This document shows, piece by piece, positions 54,621 through 64,000 of a stretch of 64,000 nt of DNA; position 1 is the stretch's first letter; every line of letters begins with the position of its first letter. Origin of the DNA: Tetraselmis striata (Eukaryota > Chlorophyta > Chlorodendrophyceae > Chlorodendrales > Chlorodendraceae); contig VCJN01002412.1 of NCBI GenBank assembly GCA_006384855.1, forward strand, positions 62,001 through 126,000, given 5' to 3'. The notes beneath the pieces are model-generated. The model did no database searches, had not been told where the DNA came from, and saw only the letters and a list, made by a program, of their open reading frames with translations. Both the position numbers and the translations under genes were made by a program.

Positions 54621-57401
54621 CAGCAGCCGCGCCTGGTGCTGCAGCTGCCCCTACCACCCAGCGCAAGCAATGCCAGTGTGAGTAATCAAGACGCAAACAT
54701 AGCCGCTGTGCATTCTATGGCCACGTGCCTGCCAGTATTACAACGCGGTGAAGGGTGTAGTAAAATCAAACAGCGTGCTTTGCTACTACTTGGATAATAA
54801 TGGTCCCAAATTTGGCATGTCGTTAGGAGAATATTTGATATATTTAGAAACAACAATTAATTTCAGGGCTCTGGTCAGTCGTCCCGGGACGCATGCATAT
54901 ATGCTCACAGCAAGTACGTGCTGCAACGTGGACAGCACATCCGCATGATTATTCAACCTGGCGGCGGGCGGTTTGTAGCCTTGGGGACTTGTAGCGCTCC
55001 AAAGCTAAGAAAGCATTCTGTGGTGTTACCATAACGTCAAGGGTGGACAACACCAGCCAGCCGTCCATTGATACTGAAGTAGATGTTCGAAATGACTGCT
55101 TGCTCAGTCCCAGATAACACACGCGCAGGGAACAGTGGTATAGCGCTGCACGTGCTTCCGAAGCCAAAAGTATACTGCACGGCATTGCCAGTTATGAGTA
55201 GGGCAAATATAAGTAGCGGCCTTTCATGCTCCGTACCTGCTACTGGTTATGAAGGGCGTTTAGTCACCATATCGCACGACGCGTGGCGGCAGCCATTTTT
55301 TTGTATCCGCATAGCAATTAAGCTAATAACTGGACATCACAGAATACGGTGCCGCATGAGTAGGTGCCGCCTAGGGGCAGACGCTGCCGGCAAGTCACAT
55401 ACTACTGCTGGAGTAGGTACGCGTATGCGATTAATGGATACTGTTCTTGGTGCTTGAGTGCCGCTGAAAAGATAGCAAGTGCAAAACCGTAAAAGTGTAA
55501 ATGGTGACATGGTGCGACGCGACGTATGCGTTTTTGAGCATCTCAGAACACGCAGCGCTCCGAAACCAAGATAATGGCGTGTGGCACTATAATAATATTG
55601 AATATTATAAGATTAAAAAGAATTAAGTAGAATAATTCTTAAGGTTATACAATATACTTTATTTCGGTTTGATGGGTTTTTTATTTTTCCCTAGTCATCG
55701 CGCATTCATAGGTGCCACCGGGGGCCGTCGCCGTGGGCGAGCTGGCCAGTTGAGTGATACTATGCGAGAGCGGAGACTCGCAGGATGTGAGTGCCACTGA
55801 GCAGGTAGCACGGGGAAACGGCGTGACATGGCGGTGGGCATGGGCGATAGCCGGTCGTAAGCCCTTGATGACCCGAAACCACAAAAGTGGCCTGGTATAA
55901 AGACGTTTGACATGCTGCCAGGGGCAAACACCACACCCATGCCGGCCCGTGCAGCTGTTTGGATAAAAAGTATCTGGTAGGATTAGGGATGGCGACTTGT
56001 AACCCGTGCCTGCTGCTAGGCACATAGCACGAGGTGGGGGAGTCGAGAGGAGGTGCGGACGAGTTGGCGCTCCGAAACCACAGTATGTGACGAAACCAAG
56101 GCGCGAGAGGACGCCCCTGGAAGCAAGCACTGCGGGCAAGAAGCTAGCATTGGTGTAGACGAGAGTACTTGTGATGACGAGCGCGTGATAGATCACGGCC
56201 TCAAACAGCACGTTTAGAGATTATGGAGGTACAGGTACGGCGAGATGCGACGTCGTCGCGAGTCTCGAGGGCTTGCCGGGCCGGCACCGTACACCGAGAC
56301 AAGAAAACAGCATTTGGATCGTGACAGCCTGTGTCTCTGTGCTTGATAAAACAAACTTTGCTGTCGACCTCTGTAAGTGTAGTTATCTTACGGGTAGTCG
56401 TGCTATAGTACGTTCACACTAGCAGTTCAGACATGTTCTCACACGCATCTGGTCGAGAGTACCCATAAACTAATAATACGTAGCAGGGTGGTGACCAATT
56501 AGCCAAACGCTAGCTGCGGCAGCAAGGCGGGAGCAGCGCCGCCGCACCGTGCGGTCGTGCAGGTTCCCGGCGCCAATGACGGCGGCCAGTAGAAAGCTGT
56601 CCAGATCGCAGCAGAATATCTCTTCCAGCAGGTGCTTCCGCTCCGCGGACGGCGGCGGGGCCAGCAGGCTGCGGTCGATCGCGTCGCCCGCCTTGAGCTC
56701 CCACCACCTTGGCCCTGCGAAGCGCCCACGCGCCGGTACCGGCGTCGTTTAGCGGTACACTATCCATCATCCGTCGCATAGCCAGCGCCGTGGGATACGG
56801 CGGAGACAATCTGCAGCCACCTTTTTTCTGTTGTGATAGTTGAGACGACACATGCGAGAGGTGCGCTGGGCACCTGATATGATATGGCGCGGTCATCGCC
56901 GCGTATCTGTCGTCGTCAGTCAGATTATAATCCTTACTATCGCGCGCGAGTGTATATGATGTATAGTCGTGTCGTAGTAGTAACGGCGCGCGACGCAGTG
57001 TTTTCGATATACATTTCCACAAAATCATCCAGTGTGCCCGGATTCCTCCGGATGGGTTGGTTTTGAGGGAAGCGAACGCTGCACTCGATTAATACCATGT
57101 TTGCGCTTACATGCCCAGGGTTTAGGTCCAGGCACCGATTTTGCTGGTTCTGAAACCATTTAGTGACGAAGCCGTAAAGCCTCAAAACCCATTAACTTCT
57201 GCAGACACTCTGGCCCAAGTTCAGTCTCCTGCAGCGTCGGCACGCTCTCCCCATCCTCGCTCGTACAAATTACCGTCATTATCAAGTACCCGTCCAAACA
57301 CATGAACACACACCCCACAGCCATAGAGTCCCGATATACACACCTTACTTTACCCTATAGTTTGGGCAATGTATAGGCCTGTATTCCTCCCAAGAATACT
57401 C
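54621..57401. other. Host intergenic DNA or large intron
   Basis: Mostly without coding signal. The minus-strand stretch 56700-56499 has GC-rich coding bias and may be an exon of the gene at 52326-54620. AT-rich DNA without features fills about 54750-55700. Confidence 0.4.
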
Positions 57402-58860
57402 TCAAGCCAGCGCTGACAACGTCGTTTGCCGGGAGCCTCCCTCAGCGCCCGTGAGAGCAGACGGGATGCGAAGGGACTGGGCCAAGCGGATCGGCCGCAC
57501 ACCTAGGCCATTAAGCTCCTTCAGCAAGCCGGACACCATGTGAGACGCGCGCCGGGAGAAAGGCTCCGCGCCGTGCTCGATGTCCCGAAGCAGGTCGTGC
57601 AGATTCTGCGTACGGGAGATTTCACAAGGGAACCGTCAGCTCCTCGGTCAACATAGACTGAATGGGAACATTAACGATACTGCCTATATACAACACTGAC
57701 AGCCAAAATGATTGGGATCTTCTCCCTCTCAGGTTGGAGCACTCCTTTCCAAGAGGGCTCTGGCTGGCAGTAGGGATGTGGCCCACCTTGACTGACTCGC
57801 GCTGGTGCGGCGGCTCCCAGGGATATTCTGGCTCTGGGTTTACCAGCAGCCGCGGCGGCGTGCGCATCTCGATGCGCTGCCGGTGCCGCTCCTCGACCTC
57901 TTCCCGCTGCCGCCGCTTCTCCGCACGCTCTGTCACCACACGCACCGGCCGCTGCAGCGCGCCCGTGCGCTGCGACACCAGCTTCTCGCACCTCATCATT
58001 GCTCTGCGGGGTGCGATACCCAGCAGGCTCAGGTATGCATCCCCCACGGGTGTACTGACTGTGGGAGGAAGAAGCTAAGCCCCCCCAAGCTGACCCCTGG
58101 GCTGCCCTTACTTGAAGGTCTGCGCAACATCCCCCAGCTGGCGCAGCGCCTTGGCCTTCATAAGCCACCCCTTTGCAAACTCCGGGTCCAGCGCCAGCGC
58201 CGCTTCCGCCTCCCGCAGTCCCTCCTCAGCAGCACCCATCTGGCTCACAGCCACCAGCAAGCAGCGGGTGAGTGGCACCCCTAGGCCAAGCTCCCCCTCC
58301 CGCCCCCCCCCCCCCCTCCTTTCCATCTCCCTCCCTTCCCCATTGCTGCCAGGCATGCTGTCTCCACCGGGCTTCCTCCGGAGGCAAGCGCACCATGGTG
58401 AACGCATTGCTCAGCTGACATAGGCGCTCTGGGGAGACGCCAAAGGTGTCGAGCATGTGGCGGCACAGCTCCACCGCCTCTGAGAAGTTGGCGCCATCAC
58501 GCGCGGCGGTGAGCAGCATCCCGATCTCCGGTTCCGTCATATCCTCAATCATCTGAAGAGGGGCAGCAGTAGGATTCAGGCAACGCAGCACCGCCATATA
58601 TAGCACTTATCGCTTAAACATGGTGCGGGTCCATTAGCGGGGCGCCGGGAGGCTACTGGAGATTCAGGAGGATCAGCCAGCAGGCGCACCTCTCGGGCAA
58701 TTATCGACCGCTCCGAGGTGACAGAGGTAGCGTCGACGTCTATGGACACATGCCTGGAGGGTCCCGCGCCCGCCCTGCCGCCAGCCGCGCCCATCGAGAG
58801 CGCGCTGCAGAGTGAGTTCAGCCGCATCGCCCGCGCGCTTTCCTCCGCAGACCTGTGCCA
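57402..58860 (-). CDS. Unrecognised TPR-like protein
   Basis: Blocks: about 58830-58680 (MRLNSLCSALSMG...DVDATSVTSERSIIAREVRLL), 58553-58396 (EPEIGMLLTAARDGANFSEAVELCRHMLDTFG), 58253-58113 (AAEEGLREAEAALALDPEFAKGWLMKAKALRQLGD), 58055-57787 (charged helix ERAEKRRQREEVEERHRQR) and 57612-57402 (LHDLLRDIEHGAEPFSRRASHMVSGLLKELNGLGVRP). The third block matches the tetratricopeptide consensus (A..AL.LDP....GW..KA.AL..LG), so a protein-protein adaptor is likely. Function unknown. Confidence 0.55.
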
Positions 58861-60160
58861 TCATGCATAGCAGGTGCAGGCTGTGTCAGCTATACCGACG
58901 CAGGCGATGACGGCACCCGCACCGCCGGGGTCGACACCTGATTCCCTGCGCTCACGCCCCGCTGCGTACATCTCTCCATGTCTACCGCCGGATGAAGCCA
59001 GGTAGAACCACCAAGGCGAAACCACATATACAGCGACACCAAGGCTCTGAAGAGCACGGTAAAAAAAATCAACATGTACATTTGCATATCCAGGGGGAGA
59101 CAATTTGGAATTGTGAAACGCACCCAGCGCAGTGGCCCGGAGATACGGAACATCACCCATTTATTTCAGGATGGAGTATCCCGCTAAAGCCATACTGAGA
59201 GTGAAACTATGTGTACATGCAATAAAGACAATAATGATCACGTTGAGATGTTCACTATAAAACATGGCGTTCTTCATGGGTTTGGCGGGGGGGGGGGGGG
59301 GGGGGGGGGCTTACATGGCGGAAAAGCCACTGACGGTCCGACCGGCGCCCCTAGATTGACGGACCGGCGGAACGGACCTTGCTGCCGAGTTTAACCCACT
59401 GCGTGATTCTGCCTGGCGGTTCCGACCCGCGGCCCAGGTAGGTGCCGTGGCGGGGCGGCCGACAACGCCCGGGGCGGAGGCGAACCGCATGTCCGCGCGT
59501 TCCCGGAACGGCGGCAGCACCGCGTTGGAGCTGTTCCACTGCAGCCCGGTGCTGTCGCCCTCCCCCGCGTCGCGCAGTTCCGGCAGCGATTCTCCCGTGC
59601 TCGGTCGGGGACTCGAGTCCAGGAAGGGGCCAGGGGGTCCCCCGCCCGCGGCGGCCGCGAGGTGGCCGCCCCGCGTTGCGCGGATACTGCTGCCGTTGCG
59701 TATCATGCCGCCCGCCACGAGCGAGCAGGCTACCTCTCTGGCATCCCTGCAAGCAAACGCTTCTGGATACCTGGTCTGTCCCACGACAGCACGACTCCTC
59801 TATCTGGCACTGCGATGCAGGTGTGCCGGATTCGGCCAGCAGGGGTTGGGGGATCGAGCAGTTCGTTGCTTCCGCCGCCTGGGGGCATGCTCAGAGTTTC
59901 GCGGAGAAAACAGCGCGCCAATCCATCACCTGTCCGTTCATCTGAAGTCCGTCCAGTCCTACTGTCCCACATGGTCATATTTTCAGCTGCTATATCGCAA
60001 GCGGCGATTTGCGAGCAGTTTTCGCGGTTATCAATGACCATAAGGAAGCCCATCTATCCTTCCATTTCATATATATTTTATATTATTTCCGATATATATC
60101 GCCTTCTGCTGCTAGCTCATGTAAATATATATATTATCAACGGCCGTCGCTAATGTTAGT
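58861..60160. other. Host DNA, possible exon fragment
   Basis: Contains 23 G at 59287-59309 and a GC-rich minus-strand frame (59784-59311) with Ser/Arg/Pro-rich low complexity that could be a first exon but has no recognisable domain. One arm of the 35.7 kb hairpin repeat recurs at 60095-60125. Confidence 0.4.
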
Positions 60161-60474
60161 ATTTCAAAGTTGAGTCTGGTTTTGCCAAAAAGGTCTCACA
60201 GGCTCTTTTACACGGACAGGAGCCGAAATTGGCAGGAAGGTTAAGTGAGTAAAGCGTGGCGGGAAAACGGAGTCACGGGGCCGCTGCGTGTAACGCAGCG
60301 AAAACTGGAAGATGGCGACTCAGCAGCTGTTATGGCTGCTTTTTTTTTAATGTCTAAGGATTACTCGTGCTGCAACGAAAAAAAGGGCGTAACGACAGGT
60401 GCCTAGTTCCCGTACCACTGAGCAGCACTGTAGCCGAAAAGCGGTTACTTAGGGCGGAAACCGTATGAACAAGT

Positions 60475-61768
60475 TTAGAACATTTCAAAGTTGAGTCTGG
60501 TTTTGCTAGTGTTGAGTGAACGGAGACAGCGGTGGATTGACGGAGAAGCGGTAGCGCCAGGTCTTGAAGTGGGCACCGGGAAGGCCACCGCTGCGGAGTC
60601 TTGTTGGACTTGGAAGTGGCGGAGGGGCGCGATGTGACCGAAGAAGAACCACGCGCCAGGCGAAGGAAGGACGTTGGGATCGATGTAGTCCAGAACGACG
60701 TCGGAGTTAGTGGCCCAGCCGCCTTGGTAGCGAATGTGGGACAGTGGAGCTCCGATGGCGTTAGCAGCAGACGCTGCTCCCTTGCGAAGGCTGTGTGAGG
60801 TCCAGGAAGTGCCGGCGGAAGGGGCAGCACCGACAAGACGAACGGCTGCATAGAGCCAGTCCGACATTGTGGCGGCGGTTCAAGAATCGGACTGCTCGCT
60901 CGGGGTGATCGCCCAGAAGTTAGTTTCAGCCAAGGAAACAGGAACCAGGGGGGGCAGACTGTACGTGGTCGACGAAGTGGTGCAGGAGACGCGCGATGCG
61001 GGGGTGCTCTGACACTGGAAGGAGCAGTACGCGCAGGGTCGCCGGGGCCTCGTCGACCAGCGCGGCCTTTCTCGCGGTACACCTGCATGGTAATGTTGTA
61101 ATCGTCGACATGCATATCCCGCACTCGGCAGGACACGCAAGTAAGTCCCCTGGCAAAGAACATGAAGTTGACAACCGAGGCCACGAGGGCTCAAAAGTTG
61201 TACTGATACTCTGGGATGGGGGCAGACATAATCAACTCTGCCTGCTCGACGAAGCTGTAAGCGATATCAGCCGGCAGAGGGACTCGCAAAGGGGCAGCCT
61301 CTAGCCGGCGTTGCCGTAGCATCAGCCCACGACAAGCTGCAGTAAGGTGCAGGCTGTCCTTGGCGATTGGGTTGAACTCGAATAACGTGTTGATTACGGA
61401 CGGTAGGGTTGCGACGACTTAGCCCCAATGTGCCCACGCTCACAAACAAAAGCAACGTACCGGACGACAGTAGCGATGGTCGCCTCCAGCGGGCTGGTGT
61501 TCTCCGAGTCGTGGCAGAACTCCGCGAACTGATGAGACAATTTGCCGGCGTAACTCTTGAGTGTATGAGCGGTGAGGGAGCTGGAGAGTAGATCGAGGGT
61601 CCGTTGTCCCAACTCGTGTGAGCCAAACGCACCATGCAGCCGAGACCGGAGTGAAGCAGCCCAAAGGGCAACAACTTCTGGCTCGTCAATTACATAAGTG
61701 CGGCGCTTGGCCGAGAGAGTAACAGAAGGTTGGCTCATGTTAGCAAAGTACTCGGTGGTAGCAGTCAC
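60475..61768 (-). pseudogene. Tyrosine recombinase of the DIRS-like element, frameshifted
   Basis: N-terminal block from 61768 (SSSLTAHTLKSYAGKLSHQFAEFC) is a SAM-like core-binding domain. The frame then changes near 61395 to continue as SVINTLFEFNPIAKDSL and LTAACRGLMLRQRRL, and again near 61195. The C-terminal block (60867-60475) has SHSLRKGAASAANAIGAPL and GGWATNSDVVLDYIDP, with the HxxR motif, the Trp of the His/Trp box and the nucleophile Tyr. At least two frame changes make this copy inactive as read. Confidence 0.7.
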
Positions 61769-62223
61769 TTAGGTTTTCGGCGGTTGGCCGGTAGTTGTTG
61801 GACGGGTTTGCCGCATCACCAATACGGGTTTGCGGGGCTAGGTTCAGGTAGGAGGGCCGCCCCGCGCGCCCTTCGCGCTCGTAGCGCATGTCACGCGCAT
61901 GACGTACACGCGCGAAGCTTGGTCGTTGCGAACCGGTTGTAACACACAGTGTGACAACCGACTGACGCAGCGATGATATGGTATGGGAGGCGGTTTGTTG
62001 CGCCGTCATGCGCAGGTGTGCGGATGGTTGAGCCGCACTTGGCTGTAGCTGTAAGAAGCGCCGCACCGAGGAAGGTCTAAATGAAGTCTGTACGGAGGGG
62101 GGGGTATGGTCCCGACACAAGGCGTTCATCCCGTCGTTGAGCTGCTCAGGTTCGCCTCGCGGCGGTCACCAAAAGGTGGCCTCGCAAAGCGCCAGCAGCT
62201 CCGACGAAAGGCGCCCCACGCCG

Positions 62224-63116
62224 TCACTCGTGCTCACCTTCGCGGCCACGCCCGCGCCCGCCACCACGCCCACGTCCACGCCCTCGTCTTGCAGCCGCCG
62301 CCGCCACTCGAGCAGTAGCGGTTGCTTTTGCGTTGCTGGCAATTGTCGCCTTGAAGACGCGACGCTCGTAGTCCTTCATGAGGTCCCCAAAAATCGCAGA
62401 GCCTAGATGCTCAGAAGCGGGCTTAAAATGTTGGGCTCGCAGCACGCCCAGAACGCCTTGATCACCGTGCACACTCTTGACCTCGTTAAGCCTCCGTAGG
62501 AAGGTAAGGCCAAACGAAAACGAAACGCCTTGTCGATGGCTTCGATGTGATTCCGAGCACGCGCGAGGTAGGGGGTGAATTACTTGATTTGCAGCAAGGA
62601 CGTAGGTCATTAGCTTGTCGAGAGCTACGAAAAGCGCGGCCATGTGGGCGCCGAAATACGACATCGAAAGATACTCCTCCTGAGCCGGCGGACGCCGGTC
62701 ATCTTGCTTGAGGCACTCGTTCGTTAGGTCGGTGCTCAAGGGGGAAGAGTCTAGGCACTCGGCTTACCGGTCGAACGGCCTTGTAACTCGGCATGGTAAC
62801 GGACTCTGCTCGTTGCGACGGCTATGGCACCGCGAGGTAGTCGTCCTCGTCACTCACGGATTTTGCTCCAACACGGCCGCTCTGGGATGGCTCTAGGAAG
62901 TCGGGGCGCACTGCAGCTCCCGCGCCGCATGCCGGCTGTCCCGCGATGCGCTACCCGGAGACGAAACCATGTTCCCCACAACCACCAACAACACGGTCAC
63001 GAGCCGTCAACTGAGCCAACAATGTTGCAATCTCGCGCAGCAATGTAGAATGGGCCTTCACGTGTGCTTGTAGTGATTCGAGCGTCGGCTCAACGACGGG
63101 TTCTTCTCCATCTGAC
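62224..63116 (-). pseudogene. Gag-like region of the DIRS-like element
   Basis: A short coiled-coil N-terminus (about 63116-62951: LESLQAHVKAHSTLLREIATLLAQLTARD) and, in another frame, 62739-62224 (SMSYFGAHMAALFVALDKLMTYVLAANQV, then VFKATIASNAKATATA and an RGRGRGG tail). Helical content with an Arg/Gly-rich nucleic-acid-binding tail fits a gag protein. Assignment rests on position in the element and composition. Confidence 0.45.
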
Positions 63117-63395
63117 ATGGTAACGCACGGACGTATGGATGAGAATATCACACACGGGTGGCGAGCCGGGTGTGGTCTTGAACAACCTGGGGTAACCTTG
63201 CAACAGGTTACGAGACAGTTTGAACATCGCTGCGTGTAACGCAGCGAGAACTGGAAGATGGCAGGCTCAGCTGTTATGTCTACTCGTGCTGCACCCCAAA
63301 AAGGGCGCAACGACAGGTGCCTAGTTCCCGTACCACTGAGCAGCACTGTAGCCGAAAAGCGGTTAGGGAAAGGGAGGAAACCCCATAAACAATTT

Positions 63396-64000
63396 TATAA
63401 TATTACTGTTCGATAATTGCGAGGCCGCGTTCGATTTATTTTTAGAGGACGACCTCGAAATAAGGATAGTCGCTACTCTGTAGGTATCTGTACCCTGTAA
63501 TCCTTAGGAGATACAGGTACCCACGGAGCGCGGGCGGAAGCCGTATGGCACGGGGTACCAGTACGGGTACCTGGGAAGGAGTAATCCTGATCCCCACAGG
63601 GGATACTAGGGATCCGCCTGATGCTGATCAGGCGACGGCATCAGCGCAACGAACGAGTGAAGCAGCGGCGCTCTGCCGCTCTGACTTTCTACTGAGACAT
63701 TGCCACTTTTTACTCTACTGTCCAGCGCGATTTTGAGGTTGACGGCCAACGCTCGAGCACAGACCTTCAGGTTGCGCGTGTTTGTGCAAGATCTCACTGG
63801 AGGAACATTCTGACGTCGTCCCCGCGTTGGTCGACACTGCAAGCAAACCGCTATGCGGGCGAAGCTCGCGCCGGTGCTCATCGTCGCCGCCTTCGTCGCT
63901 CTCCTCCCACCGCAAAGCGAGTCGGTGTTGAGACGTGGGCCGAGGCTGGGACTTTCCAAGCCCTCAGGCAGGCAGGCCGCGTATCGGCCGGTTAAGCCCC
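63396..64000. other. Host intergenic DNA
   Basis: No gene supported. GTAC-rich words lie near 63509-63571, with GATAGTCGCTA near 63466 and GTAATCCTTA near 63497, two words that recur across the host part. Confidence 0.5.

Larger units (their letters stand above)
60161..63395 (-). mobile_element. DIRS/PAT-like tyrosine-recombinase element, RT not seen, decayed
   Basis: Split direct repeats in coding orientation: B (63395-63229), coding region, A (60506-60482), B again (60481-60283), A again (60185-60161). The A word (ATTTCAAAGTTGAGTCTGGT plus TTTGC) is identical in both copies. B shares GCTGCGTGTAACGCAGCG, ACTGGAAGATGGC, CGACAGGTGCCTAGTTCCC and CACTGAGCAGCACTGTAGCC. This arrangement is typical of PAT/Kangaroo-type DIRS retroelements. 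Between the repeats only a gag-like region and a recombinase are seen; no reverse transcriptase or RNase H motif was found, and the element is only about 3.2 kb. Confidence 0.7.

Overview
The window has two unlike parts. From about 304 to 21009 lies a complete-looking integrated DNA virus of the polinton-like virus (PLV) / virophage-related group. It is bounded by 0.83-0.9 kb terminal inverted repeats (TIRs) and holds densely packed, intronless, often overlapping genes. From about 21010 to 64000 the sequence is ordinary nuclear DNA of a GC-rich unicellular eukaryote. GT-AG introns, long poly-G/poly-C runs, a pentatricopeptide (PPR) gene, a Polo kinase, xylose isomerase and a K+-filter glutamate-receptor channel fit a green (chlorophyte) alga best. 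The host assignment is inference; no organellar or rRNA marker is present.

Virus layout. The left TIR (304-1205) abuts a minus-strand discoidin-type adhesin piece (1206-2483). A plus-strand morphogenesis block follows: a small membrane/coiled-coil protein and an overlapping basic protein (2487-2944), FtsK/HerA-type packaging ATPase (2962-3729), a Gly-rich basic protein (3656-4666), a small amphipathic protein (4713-5054), major capsid protein (5172-6392), minor capsid/penton-like protein (6437-7435), Fn3-repeat adhesin (7436-8356) and a small unknown (8440-8712). Then come a C5 DNA methyltransferase (minus, to 9330), a tyrosine recombinase (plus, 9422/9768-10718, with a frameshift in a C8 run), a collagen-like fibre (minus, 10715-13911, with one frameshift), a second penton-like protein (13868-14740), a small basic protein, a protein joining four C2H2 zinc fingers to a nuclease-like domain (14956-15834), a TIR-like control module (15893-16212), an unknown (16209-16625), a TV-Pol/D5-type primase-helicase (16612-18693), small basic and zinc-ribbon proteins (18723-19831), an 18-bp minisatellite and the right TIR (20181-21009). 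Capsid, packaging, replication and integration functions are all represented. No family B polymerase, retroviral-type integrase or maturation protease was seen.

Most striking is that the Fn3 adhesin stops at 8356 in the middle of a third Fn3 repeat, and the missing remainder of that repeat plus two discoidin domains starts at 2483 on the opposite strand. Inverting the 5.9 kb between these points would join the halves in frame. Other notable items are a natural zinc-finger/nuclease fusion and an internal diverged copy of the TIR iteron module.

Host part. 21010-26390 is gene-poor with repeats. A PPR gene (about 26391-30180, +), an ionotropic glutamate receptor-like channel (31415-34615, -), a hAT transposase relic (about 36150-37190), xylose isomerase (37888-40877, -), the NatB catalytic subunit NAA20 (42293-43107, +), a Polo-like kinase (44491-49259, -), two unrecognised minus-strand genes (52326-54620; 57402-58860) and a decayed tyrosine-recombinase retroelement with split direct repeats (about 60161-63395) follow. 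Exon boundaries of host genes were read by eye from GT-AG sites and family conservation and are approximate unless stated.
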